NCBI RefSeq assembly: GCF_036711975.1
Contig: NC_091976.1
Coordinates: 7,440,001-7,504,000, forward strand
Reading direction: 5' to 3'
From: Onthophagus taurus
Taxonomy: Eukaryota > Arthropoda > Insecta > Coleoptera > Scarabaeidae
Length of the DNA stretch: 64,000 bases
Of this stretch, positions 30,201 through 41,405 are shown piece after piece. The notes beneath the pieces are model-generated. The model saw nothing but the letters and a program-made list of their open reading frames with translations. It was not told the origin of the DNA and ran no database searches. The translations under genes were made by a program, and so were the position numbers. Each line of letters starts with the position of its first letter. The stretch's first letter is position 1.

Positions 30201-33200
30201 GCTTTTCTCCTCGCCCCCACCCTTACTGCATCCACCTTAACCTCCTCTCTCACTACATACCCTGGAGTCTCCCTTGCCAACCCTCGTATCCATCTCCAAT
30301 ATCGTGTTTGTATATCCTCTAGCAAACCTTGTTCTCTCCATCCCCATACTTCTGCGCTGTACATCATTGTGCTCCTTACCAATCCTATGTTTGATGGCCT
30401 TTCTTTTTCCGACGTCCCTCCCGAAAGTCCTTTCTCCCCATCCCCAAACCTGTCCCATCACCCTGTCGCTCTTTTTGCCATCGCCCTCACGTGCGCCCCG
30501 ACCTTATTACTTTCCGCGAAACCATATCCCAGGTACGTGTACTCTTTCACTCTGTGCTCTATCTCTCTTTCCTGCCACCTCTATTCCTCCTTCCTTCTTC
30601 TCTCCCCTTTGCAGAACTTCATTATCTTTGTTTTCTCGACGTTTACCTCCAACCCCTTCACCTTAAAATATCTATCCAGGGACCTCATGATCTCTTTCAT
30701 CTCCACCGCCTCTCTAGCCACAACCACCAAAACGTCCGCGTGCACCTTTGTTCCTTCTATCACCACCTCACCCATTTGCCCCTTCGCAAGTCTCTTTTCC
30801 AAGTCCGTCGTATATAGTGCAAATAGTGTGGGACTAAGCGGACACCCCTGTCTCAATCCCTTTGTCGTCCAGAATACCTCACTTAACTCTTCCCCCACTT
30901 TAACCTTCGCCATCGTCTCCCTGTACATCTCCTTCACCCTCCCTATCAGTTGTTCTGTGATACCTCTCCTCCTCATTTCTTCCCACAACTTCTCTCTATT
31001 CCTGTTATCGAATGCAGCCTTCAGGTCAATAAACAGTCCATACAGTTTTCCCCCCTTCTTGTTCAACTCCCTATCTACCAAGTGTTTCAGAATGTATACA
31101 TTGTCAATTGCCCTTCTTCCTTTCCTGAATCTCGCCTGCCCATCCGGCAACAGTTTCTCCATTTCTTCTTCCAATCTCCCCAGCAGTATCATTGCATAAA
31201 TTTTGAGAGTTGTGTCCAACAGGGTGATCCCTCTATAATTGCTCACCACCCTTTTACTCCCCTTTTTATACAGTGGGCATATTATCCCCATCCTCCACCT
31301 GTCTGGAAACCTCTCCCTCATCCATACGTCGCTCATTACCTTCCATAATTTCTTCATCACCGTCCCCGTCGCCTCCAACCATGCGTCTTTCTGGATCTTA
31401 TCCTCTCCTGGCGCCCTTCCCCTCTTCAGTGCCCTCGACACTGCCTCCATTTCTTCCAGTGTTATCTTTTCTCTTCCTTGTACCCTCGCTCTCCCTTTCC
31501 CTGTCTTCTCTCTTCCACCCCTCCTAACAAGCCCATGAAGTAGGTTTTCCATTCAGTCATTTGTATATATCTGCTGACTTCTTCTCTTCCCTTCCTCATC
31601 CTCTTTAAATATCTCCATACCTCATTTTCCTCTTTCAACTCTTTAATCTTCTCAGCCTCCGTTTCCTTCAGCTCTCTCTTCTTTTTCTTGCATTCTTCTT
31701 TGTATTTTCCCCTGGCCTCTATATCTCTCTATCTCTACCTCAGCTCTCTGCCACTGTCTCAATTTCCTTCTGGCTTCTCTCTTGGCCTCTCTGCATTCCC
31801 TATCCCACCATTCGTTTCTTCCCAGTCTAATCCCCTGTCGCCCACTCTCTTTCTTCAACGTCGCCTCCCTAACCACCTCAATTAGTTCATTCAACCCATC
31901 GGCCCCCTCCACCCTCTGACTCCAGCTTGCCAATTGTCCCCTATTATGTTCTCTAATCTACCCTAATGTATTTTCCACCATATTCCATTATCTTTCTGTT
32001 GCTTCTTCCCTCCGATCCTTTTATGCATACTTCTAGAGGCTGGTGATCTGACTCTACCAACGCCCCAACCTTAAATGTTTCTATCCTCGGACGCCCCCTT
32101 TGCACCCGTATAGGTATATTCCCCTTCATCTCCTTCCTCCATATTTCCCATTCAGTATCTCCCATCCCCTATCTTCTACCCACCTCAGCATCTGCATCCC
32201 AACAGTGCGACAAAGGGGCCTTGGTCACTTGGTCGACCTGACATGACCCTCTCTAATCGGAGCCTTTTTATAATTTTTTCTATTTGTACATATATTATAT
32301 ATTATCCGATTAATAAACATTATTATTATTATTATCTCCATTCAGAATCCATTCTATTTCTCCTTTTCCCCCTTCTTCCCCTATTCTTGCATTAAAGTCC
32401 CCTCCAATAATCAGGTATCCCCCCCTGTGCTCCTCTGTCATATCTTCCCATTGCCTCATTGTTTCTTTCATTGTCTTACTATATACTGTGACTATCAGCA
32501 CCTTCTCTCCCTTTAACTTGATTTGCCTTTTTACTATTCCCTTCTGCCTCCATCTCCTCTCCGTCTTACTCTCCTCCGTAATTCCTCTCGCTATTCCTGT
32601 TATAATACCTCCGCACGCTCCTCCTCTCTTACTTCTCCTCTCTTACTTCTCCTCTCTGCAAACACGCAATCCCATCTATACCCTTCTGGCAACTTTCCCT
32701 CAATCTTTGTTCACCCTACTTCATCAACCCAGGTCTCCACCATATAAATCCGTTCAAATATTCCCAGAACTGCCCCTTCCTTATTCGTAATCCCCGCTAC
32801 ATTCCAGAACACCATTTTCAACTCCTCGTCTTCTCTGGCTTTTCCCCTCCCCCGTCTAGTTTTTGATAAAGTCTCTTTCTGCCCTCTCCTCATGTCCTCA
32901 TAATTAATACTTCTCTTCGCCAACTCCGCCGCAATCTGGTATTCCCCACAGTTTCTATCCCTCGTTTCGTGTCTGTCATCCTTCCCCTTTGCAGTTTGCA
33001 CATACTGCCTCTCCCTATTCCCACAGTTCTTAAACTCGTGGTCCTTTTCCGCACAATGCCCACATACCATTTCCGATTTGCAGAAACGTTGGAAATGCAG
33101 TTCTGTATGTACTCCACCGGCTGGTTTCATCAGCCTCCCTTAGGTTTCAGGTGTGACGGAGCAGATTGCAAGGTACAGTCAGCAACATTCTGTAGGCTCT

Positions 33201-36200
33201 TTTTATAGGACAAACTAATCCTATTGAAGGGAGTGGAAGTCTATCGGCTATCAGACAGTTGTGGGAAGAACTACTTTGGTGGAACTGGACGTAAAATCGA
33301 GTGCCGCATCAAGGAACATGTGAGGGATGTTGGAGTCGCAGAGCGTTGTTACAAAAAGAGACAAACCATAGATTTCGATAAGGCCAAGGTGCTAGTAACA
33401 GCTGAGCATTATTTCCAAAGGATGACAATAAAGTCAACAGAGATTCATCGACATATGAACAATATGAATAGAGAAAACGGCTGGGAACAACTTAGTTGAT
33501 AACTAGTCTATTAATGTTAATTAATTATGCATTAATTATTTATTCATGTATATTTTGTCTAGTGTTAGTTCTAGTTTTAGTTGTTATTCAGCGCTAGGTT
33601 ATTTCGCTTCTCCAGTTCTTTTATCACTATTTCTCCTGCTTTGGCTAGGTGGAGTCCATTTAAATATTCTTTTCGGCCATCTATCTTTTGGCACCCTCAT
33701 TACGTGGCCAATCTAATTTAAACCCTTCCTTTCTATTCTGTCAAGCACTGTTATTTTCGCATCTATTCTATTTCTTATCTCATCACTTCTAACCTCACTT
33801 CCATATTATAGTATTGATTCTATACAGGCCTGCCCTATTCGTTTATTGTTTCGGTTCGATATCAGCATCTTGCAGCTCTTATTTTGTTCGTTTTGGTTGA
33901 CGATACGTCAAGGTATTTGAAATTTTCAATTTGCTTAATTGCCGTGACGTGCTTAATTACTACTTCAAATACCGCGCCCGAATTAACTAGAAAATATTGT
34001 TTTATTAAGGTTATCCCGCATGTCCCACTGTTGAACAGAAATGGTGACGAATTACACCCTTTTCTTAGTCTTTTCGTGGTGTTGATTTGTTCAGACAATT
34101 TTTTTCCTTTTTTATATATGTAGGTGATATTGACTATGTGTAGACACTTTGTAATGTCTATTAAATGAGGGTTTATTTGAGTAGTAGTTAACACTTGGTA
34201 CAGTTTGCACCTTGGAATGGAGTCATATACGTTCTCTAAATCGAGAAATTCTAGATATGCTTCTTGTCCTATCTGCAATAATTTCTTCAATAATTATTGT
34301 CTGTACTATTTTGTCACTTATGCCATCCATAAACTTAGTATGCTCAAACCTCTATAACATTTTGACTCACGTTTACTACCTTAATCGGATCAACTCTTCG
34401 AAGCCTTGGCAATTCTCGCTGTATTTTATATTCCAAAATCTCTTTTTATTCAAAATGTCACTTTGTTAGATTTATTATGCATTTGCACTATTATATTTCT
34501 CTCTAATTGTAAGTTTTCTTATTTCTTCTTCTTAATCGTGACTCTATAGTGTTTAGGTGCACTGATTTGTTATTTCTTTTAATGTTGTTTGTAGGGATTT
34601 CGTCTTATTTCTGGCTCATAAGTACTGTTACTGAAGATTCGAGATAAACAAACTCAGGAACAGGTTGGATTTATGGTGGGCGGTGCTGTATTTGGAGGAT
34701 TTTGCTTTTGTCTACTATCCTTAGTTTACATTTAGCGAGATTTATTTCCAACCCCAGTGTGCGACTTTGGTTAGTAATCAGTTGGAGCATTTTTTCCAAC
34801 TCGATATAATTCTTGGATAGTATACTCGTAGCGTTGAGGACATTATACATCCTTGTCTTATGCGCTTTTCAACCTTAAAGGACTTAGAGGTAGTGTTGTC
34901 TAATCGAATTATACCTTTATCTCTACTTTTATTTCCTCTTTCAACCTGCATTGCGTTTCCGGTGTTTTCAGCTTTTGCAATATCCAGTTTTCTATGTTTG
35001 TTTTCTACGATACTTGATACAAATGTTTTATCTATTAACATATAGTCTATTTGGTTCTTGGTGATACCGTCTGATGAGATCCCTGTCGTTTTATGTATAC
35101 TCCCATGTGGCATTCATGTTGTTCTGATAACCATGTTCCCTCCTGCTGCAAATCAAATCACAAATTCTCCGTTTTCGTTAGTCTCATCATGTAAGCTGTG
35201 TTTTTCTATGGTTCTAAGTTATCGTATCGTATAGCTGTTTCACTTGCTGACAAAATAGCTCTTTTATTTCCTGCTTCTGCTTTTCTGATAAGCTATGTAC
35301 ATACACAGAGTGTCCGTAAAGTAACGGATATAGGCGATAAAATCTAAAGGTCTAAAGATTTAAATTTTTGCAATTTTTTGGTGTAGATTTCAAATTTTTT
35401 CCGCCATTTTTAAACGAGTTATGGCGTCATCGATATTTTTTTTAAATGGTAATCCCCCATATTTATTGCGGAATATGAAAGAGGATTTTCTTCTGAATCT
35501 AGTACAGTCAATATAAATATTGGTTACATAAGAAAATTTTCGAGAAAACTTACTTTAAAGTTTAATTCCTTCAAATTTGTATAATGATAAAAATAGCAGT
35601 AGTCATGAGTAACTATGGTAACCAATTATTCTAAACAATTCCCTGAGTGTCATAAACTGATTTAGTAAAGCTTCTTGAAGTGTAGTGGCGCGCTATCTTG
35701 TTGGAATAACTGCCATTGGAATTGAGTTGTGTCAACATTGACGGGATGGAAGGAATGACATCGCTTTGAAAAAATTTAAATATCTCTTTCCACTTAAGGT
35801 TTCCTCAAATCTTTTGCGGATATTGGGTGTGCGACTTTCTTGGCTAATTTGGATTTTGAGTAGCGCAATACCGACAACTTTGTCTATTTACTTGTCCACT
35901 CAATGTATTATTATTATTATTGAAAAAAGTCATAGGCCTGACATTAGCACTCACAATAATTTCACCCAGGACCACATAGTAGCACATTAAGAGTATTCAA
36001 AGTTGGTCGAATAGTTGTATGTCTTTAAAATATTTGATCAGATTCAATGAGTTTTCATAGGCAGACTCTATGCTTGTTATATTATAAATATTTCTTGCTT
36101 GTTCATATAATGTACATTCTACAATGATGTGTTCTAAAGTGAGTTCCCTATTACAATTTGAACACATGGGTCTCTGCTCCTCTTTTAACATATATTTGGA

Positions 36201-39200
36201 AGTCAACGATGTATGGCCAATGCGCAATCTACTTAGTTTCACTTGTTCTGAGCTGCTTAATTCCGTTTCGGAACTTATTCGATAGACCTGGGGTTTGATT
36301 TTTCTCAAGAAACTTGGAGTATTTGGCCATTGTTCTTCCCAGCTGTTATAAATCAAGGATCTTACATGTTTTGCAATATCTTTATGTCTGCAAAAGTTCA
36401 CATCCATTGTTGCTTTATCTGCAGCCTCGGATATTGCACAATCAGCACGTTCATTCCCCCCAATTCCAACGGGACTTGGCACCCATATAAATATTACTTC
36501 ATGATTTTGTTTTGTGATGCTGTCTAGTGTGCCTAAGATTTGTTGTAGCATTACTTCCTTTGTGTACAGGTTTTGTAAGGATTTGACACTACTAAGCGAA
36601 TCACTTATTATTAGAAAATTGCGGTTATTGAGGTTCATATTTATGTATAGTAGTGCTTGGAATATTGCATATAACTCTGCAAGAAATATTGAGGAACATG
36701 GTTGAAGCGTCCAGGAATGTTCTGTATTATCGACTGATATTGCACTACCAACACCGGTTTCTTTTTTTGATCCATCAGTGTAAACACAAAAGGCATCAGG
36801 GTAAGTATGCACTATGTTGTGAAAATCAGCAAGAAACATTGCATGGGAGGCGTTTGATTTGGAAAATTTAGTGAGGTCCAACCTAGCTTTAATGGGATTC
36901 AACAACCATGGAGGCACTTCAGAATATTGGTAGGTAAGTACCTGAGATAATGCCATATCTAAAGATTGTATCAATTCTTGTGCACGAACGATAGTTGGTC
37001 TGGTAGCTGTCAATCTAAAGGTAAGTGTTTCTTGTTTTGTCCACTCAATGTAAATGTCGTCGAAAAAATTATGTTTTTGACAAAGTCTTCGTCATCGTTG
37101 TAAAATTGTTGTTGCAAAAACTACGATTCATTGCTCGTGAATCAGGTTTACTTTATGGGAATAATATTTTGCGGGTTTTAAAATTTTATGAACCGTTGAT
37201 TTACTAATGTCGAAATTAGACCCAATACTCCTTACAGTAACATGACGGGTTTTCTTGCCCAGCCAAAACCACGATTTGTTGAACTTCCCTTGCAATATTT
37301 AGTAGGCCAGACTTCGAGAGATGGCCATGCTGTTTAAATTTAGTCACAGCTAGGCTCACCATACTTTGGCTAATGAGTTGGCGATCAAGATATGTTGTAT
37401 TAAAGAGGTCAACTACTTACTACATCAGTTTTTGACATTAGGAAATTGTTTAAAATAATTGGTTACCATAGTTACTCATGGCTACTGCCATTTTCATCAT
37501 GTTAACAAATCTGAAGTAGTTAAACTTTAAAGTAATTTTTCTCGAAAATTTTCTTATGTAAGCAATATTAATATTGACTGTATTCGATTCAGAAAAAAAT
37601 CTGCTTTCATATTCCGTAATAAAAATGGGGGATTGCTATTTGAAAAAAATACCGATGACGTCATAACTCGCTTAAAAATGGCGGAAGAAATTTAAAATCT
37701 ACACCAAACAATTGCAAAAAATTTAAATCTTTAGACCCGTTTCAGAGATTTTTCCATAAACCGTTTATAATGATTTTATCGCCTATATCCGTTACTTTAC
37801 GGACATACTGTATAATTGTTAGCCATCTGGTTTCTGGTATGGCTGTGATTGTTAGGTTGTATTTCTTTATTTCATTAAATAAAGGAATGGGTTATAGCCC
37901 ATAGCTCAAGCCTCCTCCTTTATCCGGGAAGAGGCAGTGATGATTCCTGATTAGAAATCAATTTAATTTCTGAATCTGTCTGCCGGTGATTCGTTGTGTT
38001 CATTTCTTACATCCAATGTAAACTTTCCTACCACATTTCTGTAAGTATCAACGGCGTTGCATAGCACTCTGGACTACCAGAATTTCCTTCTTGGGTAACT
38101 CTTGTGTAGATTCTCCCCAATAGACCGTAGAGGTTGTTGCTGGAATCGGGGTTAAAAGGCTTAGCTTGAATTTTAACTACAATCATTCTGTCGTTGGCAT
38201 GATTGCGTGTTCCGCTCTTGATTTGGGAAGTAGTAGCGTAGCTCCGTTGCGACTCTCGTTCGTATTTCCCAAAAAATATACTGTGGAGCCCTGAGCAGTA
38301 TTGAAGTAATCGCTGTGAGTTTCGGAATGGTTCAGGAAGCTTAATTTATGGGCCTCGTTCATTCTATATGCTCACGCGAATATTTCTGCTTATGTCCATT
38401 CTGGTCCCCTCCACCGGAAATCCGATGAGGGGGCTATTTAAGTGTCCGGAACATTTTATATAAAATGATGACATCATAAAGTTTTCTTGAGAAATAGTAT
38501 TAAAGAGGATTACCTATTCCATCCTTACTACTGTGTATAACACACCGTTTATGTACTATTTCTTTCTTCATTTCAGTTTGTTCGAAACCTCCCATAAAAT
38601 TGAGTTTAATTCCTAAGCTATTCAAAACACTTTGTCGCTCATAACAACTCACCTAACTCCTCTAATTTATTATATGTATTTAATTTAAAAAATAGGTATT
38701 GGATTAGTGTCAATGGATGTTCGTTTGGGATGTTTAGATCCAAATTTAAGCCCAAATTCTGAACCACAAAAAATAATAAACGCCGCTAAATACGCGTTAA
38801 GAAATATAGCAATTTTAGAATTAAAATTTCCATTTTGGAGATACTTTCCATCGAATATTTGGAAAAAATATGTTCAAAATATGGATTATTTTGTATCGTA
38901 AGTTTTAATAAAAAAAAATAATATCTTCCCAACCTTAACACATAATTAATAAATAAATAGGATATGTACTAAATATATTGATGAAGCCATGGACCGTCTT
39001 CAAAAGAAAACGAATAAATCTGATAACGAATTATCTTTAATAGAACGAATTTTGGCAGATGAACCGGATAAAAAAACTGCTTACGTTTTAGCGCTAGATT
39101 TAATCTTCGTTGGAATTGACACAGTATTTATTTAATAAAAAAAGATTATCCGCAATTAAAATTATAACTTTTTTAAGATATCCATGGCGGTGTGCTCAAT

Positions 39201-39856
39201 TCTTTACCAATTAGCCACTCGTCCGGAAGAACAAGAAAAACTTTACAACGAGTTAAAAAGAATTTTACCCGATCCAAAAACTCCGTTAACTCCAAAACTC
39301 CTCGATGAAATGGTTTATTTAAAAAGTTTTGTTAAAGAAGTTTTTAGAGTTTATTCAACCGTTATTGGAAATGGGAGGACTTTGCAACACGATACTATTA
39401 TACAAGGATATCATATACCAAAAGGAGTAAATTTAAATTATTATTAAAAATTACAACGAAAATTATATTTATTTTAATTAGGTTCAAGTAGTTTTTCCAA
39501 CATTAGTAACAGGGAGTATGTCTGAATACGTTTCAAATCCAGAAACATTTAAACCAGAACGATGGTTAAAAAACAGTGAAGAGAAAATACATCCTTTTGC
39601 ATCGTTACCTTATGGATATGGCGCTAGAATGTGTCTTGGGAGGAGATTTGCGGATTTAGAAATACAAATATTATTAGCTAAGGTAATAAATGTTTTTTTA
39701 TTTTTATTTTTTTTTGGTTTAAATATTTATATATTTTTTTAGTTAATTCGATCTTATAAATTAGAATTTCATCATGATCCTTTAGAATATAAAGTAACTT
39801 TTATGTATGCACCGGATGGAGATTTAAAATTACGAGTTTTAAAAAGGTATGATTAA
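27223..39856 (+). CDS. Mitochondrial-clan cytochrome P450 (CYP12-like), complete, 8 exons
   Basis: Exons: 27223-27689, 28337-28453, 28508-28584, 38696-38897, 38961-39123, 39178-39426, 39482-39682, 39743-39856. All introns are GT-AG. The sum is 1590 nt, 529 residues, no stop. The N-terminus MNLQKINRKKISGNLYLLFR is basic, like a mitochondrial import signal, and is followed by the proline hinge FSIPGPKPLPFLG. I helix VGIDTIS (338-344), K helix ExxR as EVFR (396-399), FKPERW, and heme loop LPYGYGARMCLGRRF with ligand Cys476. The loop has Tyr where most P450s have the first Phe. Mitochondrial-clan P450s take electrons from adrenodoxin; CYP12-type enzymes often act in xenobiotic or ecdysteroid-related chemistry. 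The substrate is unknown. Confidence 0.93.
27690..28336 (+). other. P450-1 intron 1
   Basis: 647 bp, begins GTAAGTAATA and ends TTAATTATAG. The ORF inside (27741-28037) has no recognisable match. Confidence 0.85.
28645..29170 (-). mobile_element. Penelope-like element 3' fragment, minus strand
   Basis: The terminal region is shared with 40195-40330 (TTTCACGGCC, GTTAATTGAACTAAAACTAG, GGATGC-ATGT, CTTCTTCA). The reverse strand carries a decayed GIY-YIG region (CAGTTGTGGGAAG for the C-CGK motif, YVGQTG-like). It faces a plus-strand copy at 29205. Confidence 0.65.
29205..29587 (+). mobile_element. Penelope-like element fragment, plus strand (upstream of LINE insertion)
   Basis: Plus strand reads EFLDHLNS, two stops, then PIIKFTMETDAAKQFAFLDI and VIRKIDGGMSHR. 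This is the RT-thumb region of Penelope elements (EFLDHLN, IKFTMET, FLDVLV). The rest of this copy, with GIY-YIG, resumes at 33146 after the LINE. Confidence 0.7.
30581..31552 (-). pseudogene. LINE reverse transcriptase, catalytic motif damaged
   Basis: 323-codon frame with RAPGEDKI, CPLYKKGSK, VSNYRGITLLDTTLKIYAMI, ARFRKGRRAIDNVYILKHLV, GLFIDLKAAFDN and GLRQGCPLSPTLFALYTTDL. The catalytic A/YADD box reads VHADVLVVVA, so the second Asp of the DD pair is replaced. It is one of several frames of the LINE at 29588-33145. Confidence 0.85.
32163..32332 (+). mobile_element. LINE 3'-end fragment inserted within the purine-biased LINE
   Basis: A 170-bp segment ends in a (TTA)n tail (32321-32332). 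It is flanked by the 7-bp repeat TATCTCC (32156-32162 and 32333-32339). Removing it joins the host LINE frame, which otherwise reads EIEWILNGD then GDTEWEIW. It contains AGGGGCCTTGGTCACTTGG, part of a LINE 3' untranslated region. Confidence 0.7.
32711..33130 (-). pseudogene. LINE zinc knuckle and endonuclease start
   Basis: The minus frame contains CGHCAEKDHEFKNC, an exact CX2CX4HX4C knuckle. It is followed after a basic stretch by LKMVFWNVAGITNKEG, the opening strand of an AP-type endonuclease. It is the 5'-most recognisable part of the LINE at 29588-33145. Confidence 0.75.
33146..33590 (+). mobile_element. Penelope-like GIY-YIG endonuclease fragment
   Basis: Frame 33224-33499 reads GVEVYRL-DSCGKNYFGGTGRKIECRIKEH, then FDKAKVL, STEIHRHMNNMNRENGW. 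This is the GIY-YIG domain of Penelope-like retroelements (VY, C-CGK-Y-G-TGR, R-KEH, EI-H, N-E-G). A CTAGTGTTAGTTCTAGTTTT tail follows at about 33560, as at 41720. It continues the copy broken at 29587. Confidence 0.8.
33595..35130 (-). pseudogene. RTE/CR1-type LINE debris
   Basis: The minus frame 34290-33862 reads YLEFLDLENVYDSIPRCKLY and later RLRKGCNSSPFLFN, decayed reverse-transcriptase blocks (F-DLEKAYD, GLRQGC-LSPLLF). Frame 35113-34778 reads GITKNQIDYMLIDKTF, an endonuclease block (NQIDYIL), fused to FKVEKRIRQGC. At least two rearranged fragments are present. Confidence 0.65.
35908..37036 (-). mobile_element. 5'-truncated jockey-like LINE with 16-bp target duplication
   Basis: Flanked by TTGTCCACTCAATGTA (35892-35907 and 37037-37052), a perfect 16-bp duplication. 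It has a (TAA)n-like 3' tail on the minus strand at 35908-35921. It contains the RNase H frame 37013-35997. 5' truncation and the simple-sequence tail are typical of target-primed reverse transcription. Confidence 0.88.
35997..37013 (-). pseudogene. LINE RNase H and C-terminal knuckle (truncated ORF2)
   Basis: 338-codon open frame with the RNase H blocks CVYTDGSKKETGVGSA, FLAELYAIFQAL, ISDSLSSVKSL and WVPSPVGIGGNERAD. It ends with MCSNCNRELTLEHIIVEC, the CX2C-H-C motif at the C-terminus of jockey-type ORF2 proteins. The catalytic Asp/Glu/Asp pattern is visible. The reverse transcriptase is missing through 5' truncation, so it cannot function. Confidence 0.85.
37811..38640. other. Remainder of P450-1 intron 3, no gene seen
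   Basis: No protein match or repeat identified by eye. Confidence 0.4.
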
Positions 39857-39976
39857 TTATTTTTCAAGATAATTATCTTAAGATATTATTAAAGTAAGGT
39901 AAACGGTGATATATTTTTTGATTAACACTTTAAGCGTCGGATTATTAATTTTATGTTTATTTTTAAAAAGATAGAA

Positions 39977-39982
39977 AATAAA
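39977..39982 (+). terminator. Probable polyadenylation signal of P450-1
   Basis: AATAAA 120 nt after the stop codon at 39854-39856. Confidence 0.6.
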
Positions 39983-40194
39983 TTATTTGTTATAAATATG
40001 TGTATTTTTTTAGAAGACAAGCTGATTGATTACTTTAAAAATCATTTCCCTTTTCTTTTCAATTAAAATTAGTCTATAGAGTAGTTTTAATAGACTACTC
40101 CATAGACTAGTTTTAATAGACTAACTATTAATTTTTATCTCAACACTAAAACTATACTATACTCTCTTCACTGAACAGATGCAGTGTAATAAGT

Positions 40195-41405
40195 ACGAAA
40201 GCTTTCACGGCCGGAGTTAATTGAACTAAAACTAGAACTAACACTTAAACTTTCGGGTTTCGCCGTGCGTCTTTTAAGAAAAAGTTTGACGTTTCGGATG
40301 CCATGTTGCAACCTTCTTCAGAAACTGGTTCGAAGTGACGAAATCGAAAATCGGGAACAATGTATAAGTCGGAAAACTAATTAATTAATTAAAGCTAATT
40401 ATTAACTAATTGCGTCGCGTCCGGTGTGAGGCGGGAGGAGGTCCTCGTGTTCACCACCACCTTCCATGTTCTGCTAAGCTCACAGCCATCCTCTCTGTTG
40501 ACGTTATTTCTATGGCTTCTCTTGTCAGTCGCTTGTGATATCTGTTGTCCCTAGCCAGCACCTTTGTTTGGTCGAAGACTATTCGGTGTCCCTCTGCACG
40601 GATCTTCTTCAACCCTTACATCCCTTCCTTACATCCCTTTCATGCTCCTTGATGCGGCACTCGAAGTTACGTCTACTTTGGCCAATTCAAACCTTCCCGC
40701 AACTACACGATAGTCGGTAGACTCTCGCTCCTTTTAATGGAGTTAGTTTGTCCTTGGCTATCGGGAGTGTGTTCCGGATTTTACTGACCGTCGCGTCCGC
40801 ACTATGATGTTCTTCTTGAGGTGCCTGGCATTTCGTTCCGTTACACCTGAAACATAGGGAAGACAGATAAATCCAAGAGGTTTTGTACTTACCGCGTCCT
40901 CCCTCTACTTTCGCTGCTTGATGGCTCAGTTGATGTCAATCGAAGTGTATCCGTTCTTCTGCAGCACGCCTCGTAGAAAGTGTTGCTCCTTCTTCAAGTT
41001 ATCTCCTTCACATATTCTCGCTGGTCACTGAAATAAAGTGCGGATCACGGACCTCTTCTGTTGGGGATGATGATGTGATGATGCCTGCAAGTACCTGTTG
41101 GTATGGGCCTTCTTCCGATATACACCAAGTTCCATATCTCCATTTGTCGTCCTGGTGACCAACACATCTAGGAAAGGTAGTTTTTTTAGCAGTTTCTGTT
41201 TCCATGGTAAACTTAATCATGGGATGCTGAGAGTTCAAGTGATCCAAGAACTCTTGGAGCCGTTTTTGACCATGTTGCCATATCTGAAACGTGTCATCCA
41301 CATATCGAAAGTATCTTCTTTGAATAATTCCATGTAGAAATTCGCTATAACTGGCGATAATAGAGATCCCATGGCTGTCCCTTCGAACTGCTCGTAAACT
41401 TTCCG
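40195..41405 (-). mobile_element. Penelope-like element, RT and GIY-YIG, minus strand
   Basis: The reverse strand reads VYEQFEGTAMGSLLSPVIAN (RT, about 41385-41325), MDDTFQIWQHGQKRLQEFLD (the DD box, 41301 onward) and FTMETETAKKTTFP. It then has a decayed GIY-YIG with GVYRLSCSCGK and ECRIKEHERDVR (about 40720-40640). The terminal region 40195-40330 matches 28645. It abuts a plus-strand copy at about 41405. Several frameshifts. Confidence 0.75.

Larger units (their letters stand above)
29588..33145 (-). mobile_element. Purine-biased non-LTR retrotransposon, decayed, inserted in a Penelope-like copy
   Basis: Minus strand, 5' to 3': a CCHC knuckle and the start of the endonuclease (33130-32711), endonuclease (32501-32310 and 32165-31953), reverse transcriptase (31552-30581), C-terminal region (30382-30026) and a terminal CCHC-like motif CRLCGEDWETLEHMLRGC (29921-29622). 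Then come an (AT)n stretch (29639-29656) and a 3' end near 29588 (ATTGAAAACAATAAAA). Many frameshifts separate the frames. The coding strand is strikingly A+G-rich, so the plus strand is a C+T-rich desert of spurious ORFs. A second copy of its 3' end is at 62960-63635. The clade is not assigned. Confidence 0.85.
35304..37810 (-). mobile_element. Mariner-like element, interrupted by a LINE
   Basis: The ends are inverted copies: AGTGTCCGTAAAGTAACGGA near 35308 and its complement near 37799. The similarity runs about 250 bp inward. A TA is adjacent at each end. Without the LINE it is about 1.36 kb, a typical mariner size. The minus strand carries helix-turn-helix remnants (GSNFDISKSTVHKILK, about 37210-37160) and a catalytic-Asp block (WQLFQQDSAPLHF, about 35740-35690), with stops. 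Confidence 0.75.
28585..38695 (+). other. P450-1 intron 3, 10.1 kb, transposon-filled
   Basis: Donor GTAAGAAATC after ...SLE(C), acceptor AAAAAATAG before IGLVSMDVRLG. The flanking exons join in phase to the conserved SLECIGLVSMDVRLGCL. It contains a Penelope-like inverted pair, a purine-biased LINE, RTE debris and a mariner with a LINE inside. The other introns of the gene are 51-647 bp. Confidence 0.88.

Noticed and set aside
29595-31885. Many plus-strand ORFs rich in Pro, Ser and Leu
   Set aside because: They are antisense shadows of the purine-rich LINE on the minus strand; only the minus frames show RT, endonuclease and zinc-knuckle motifs.
28585-38695. Two separate P450 half-genes rather than one gene
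   Set aside because: Exons 3 and 4 join in phase to the conserved SLECIGLVSMDVRLG, and all eight exons sum to an uninterrupted 530-codon frame.
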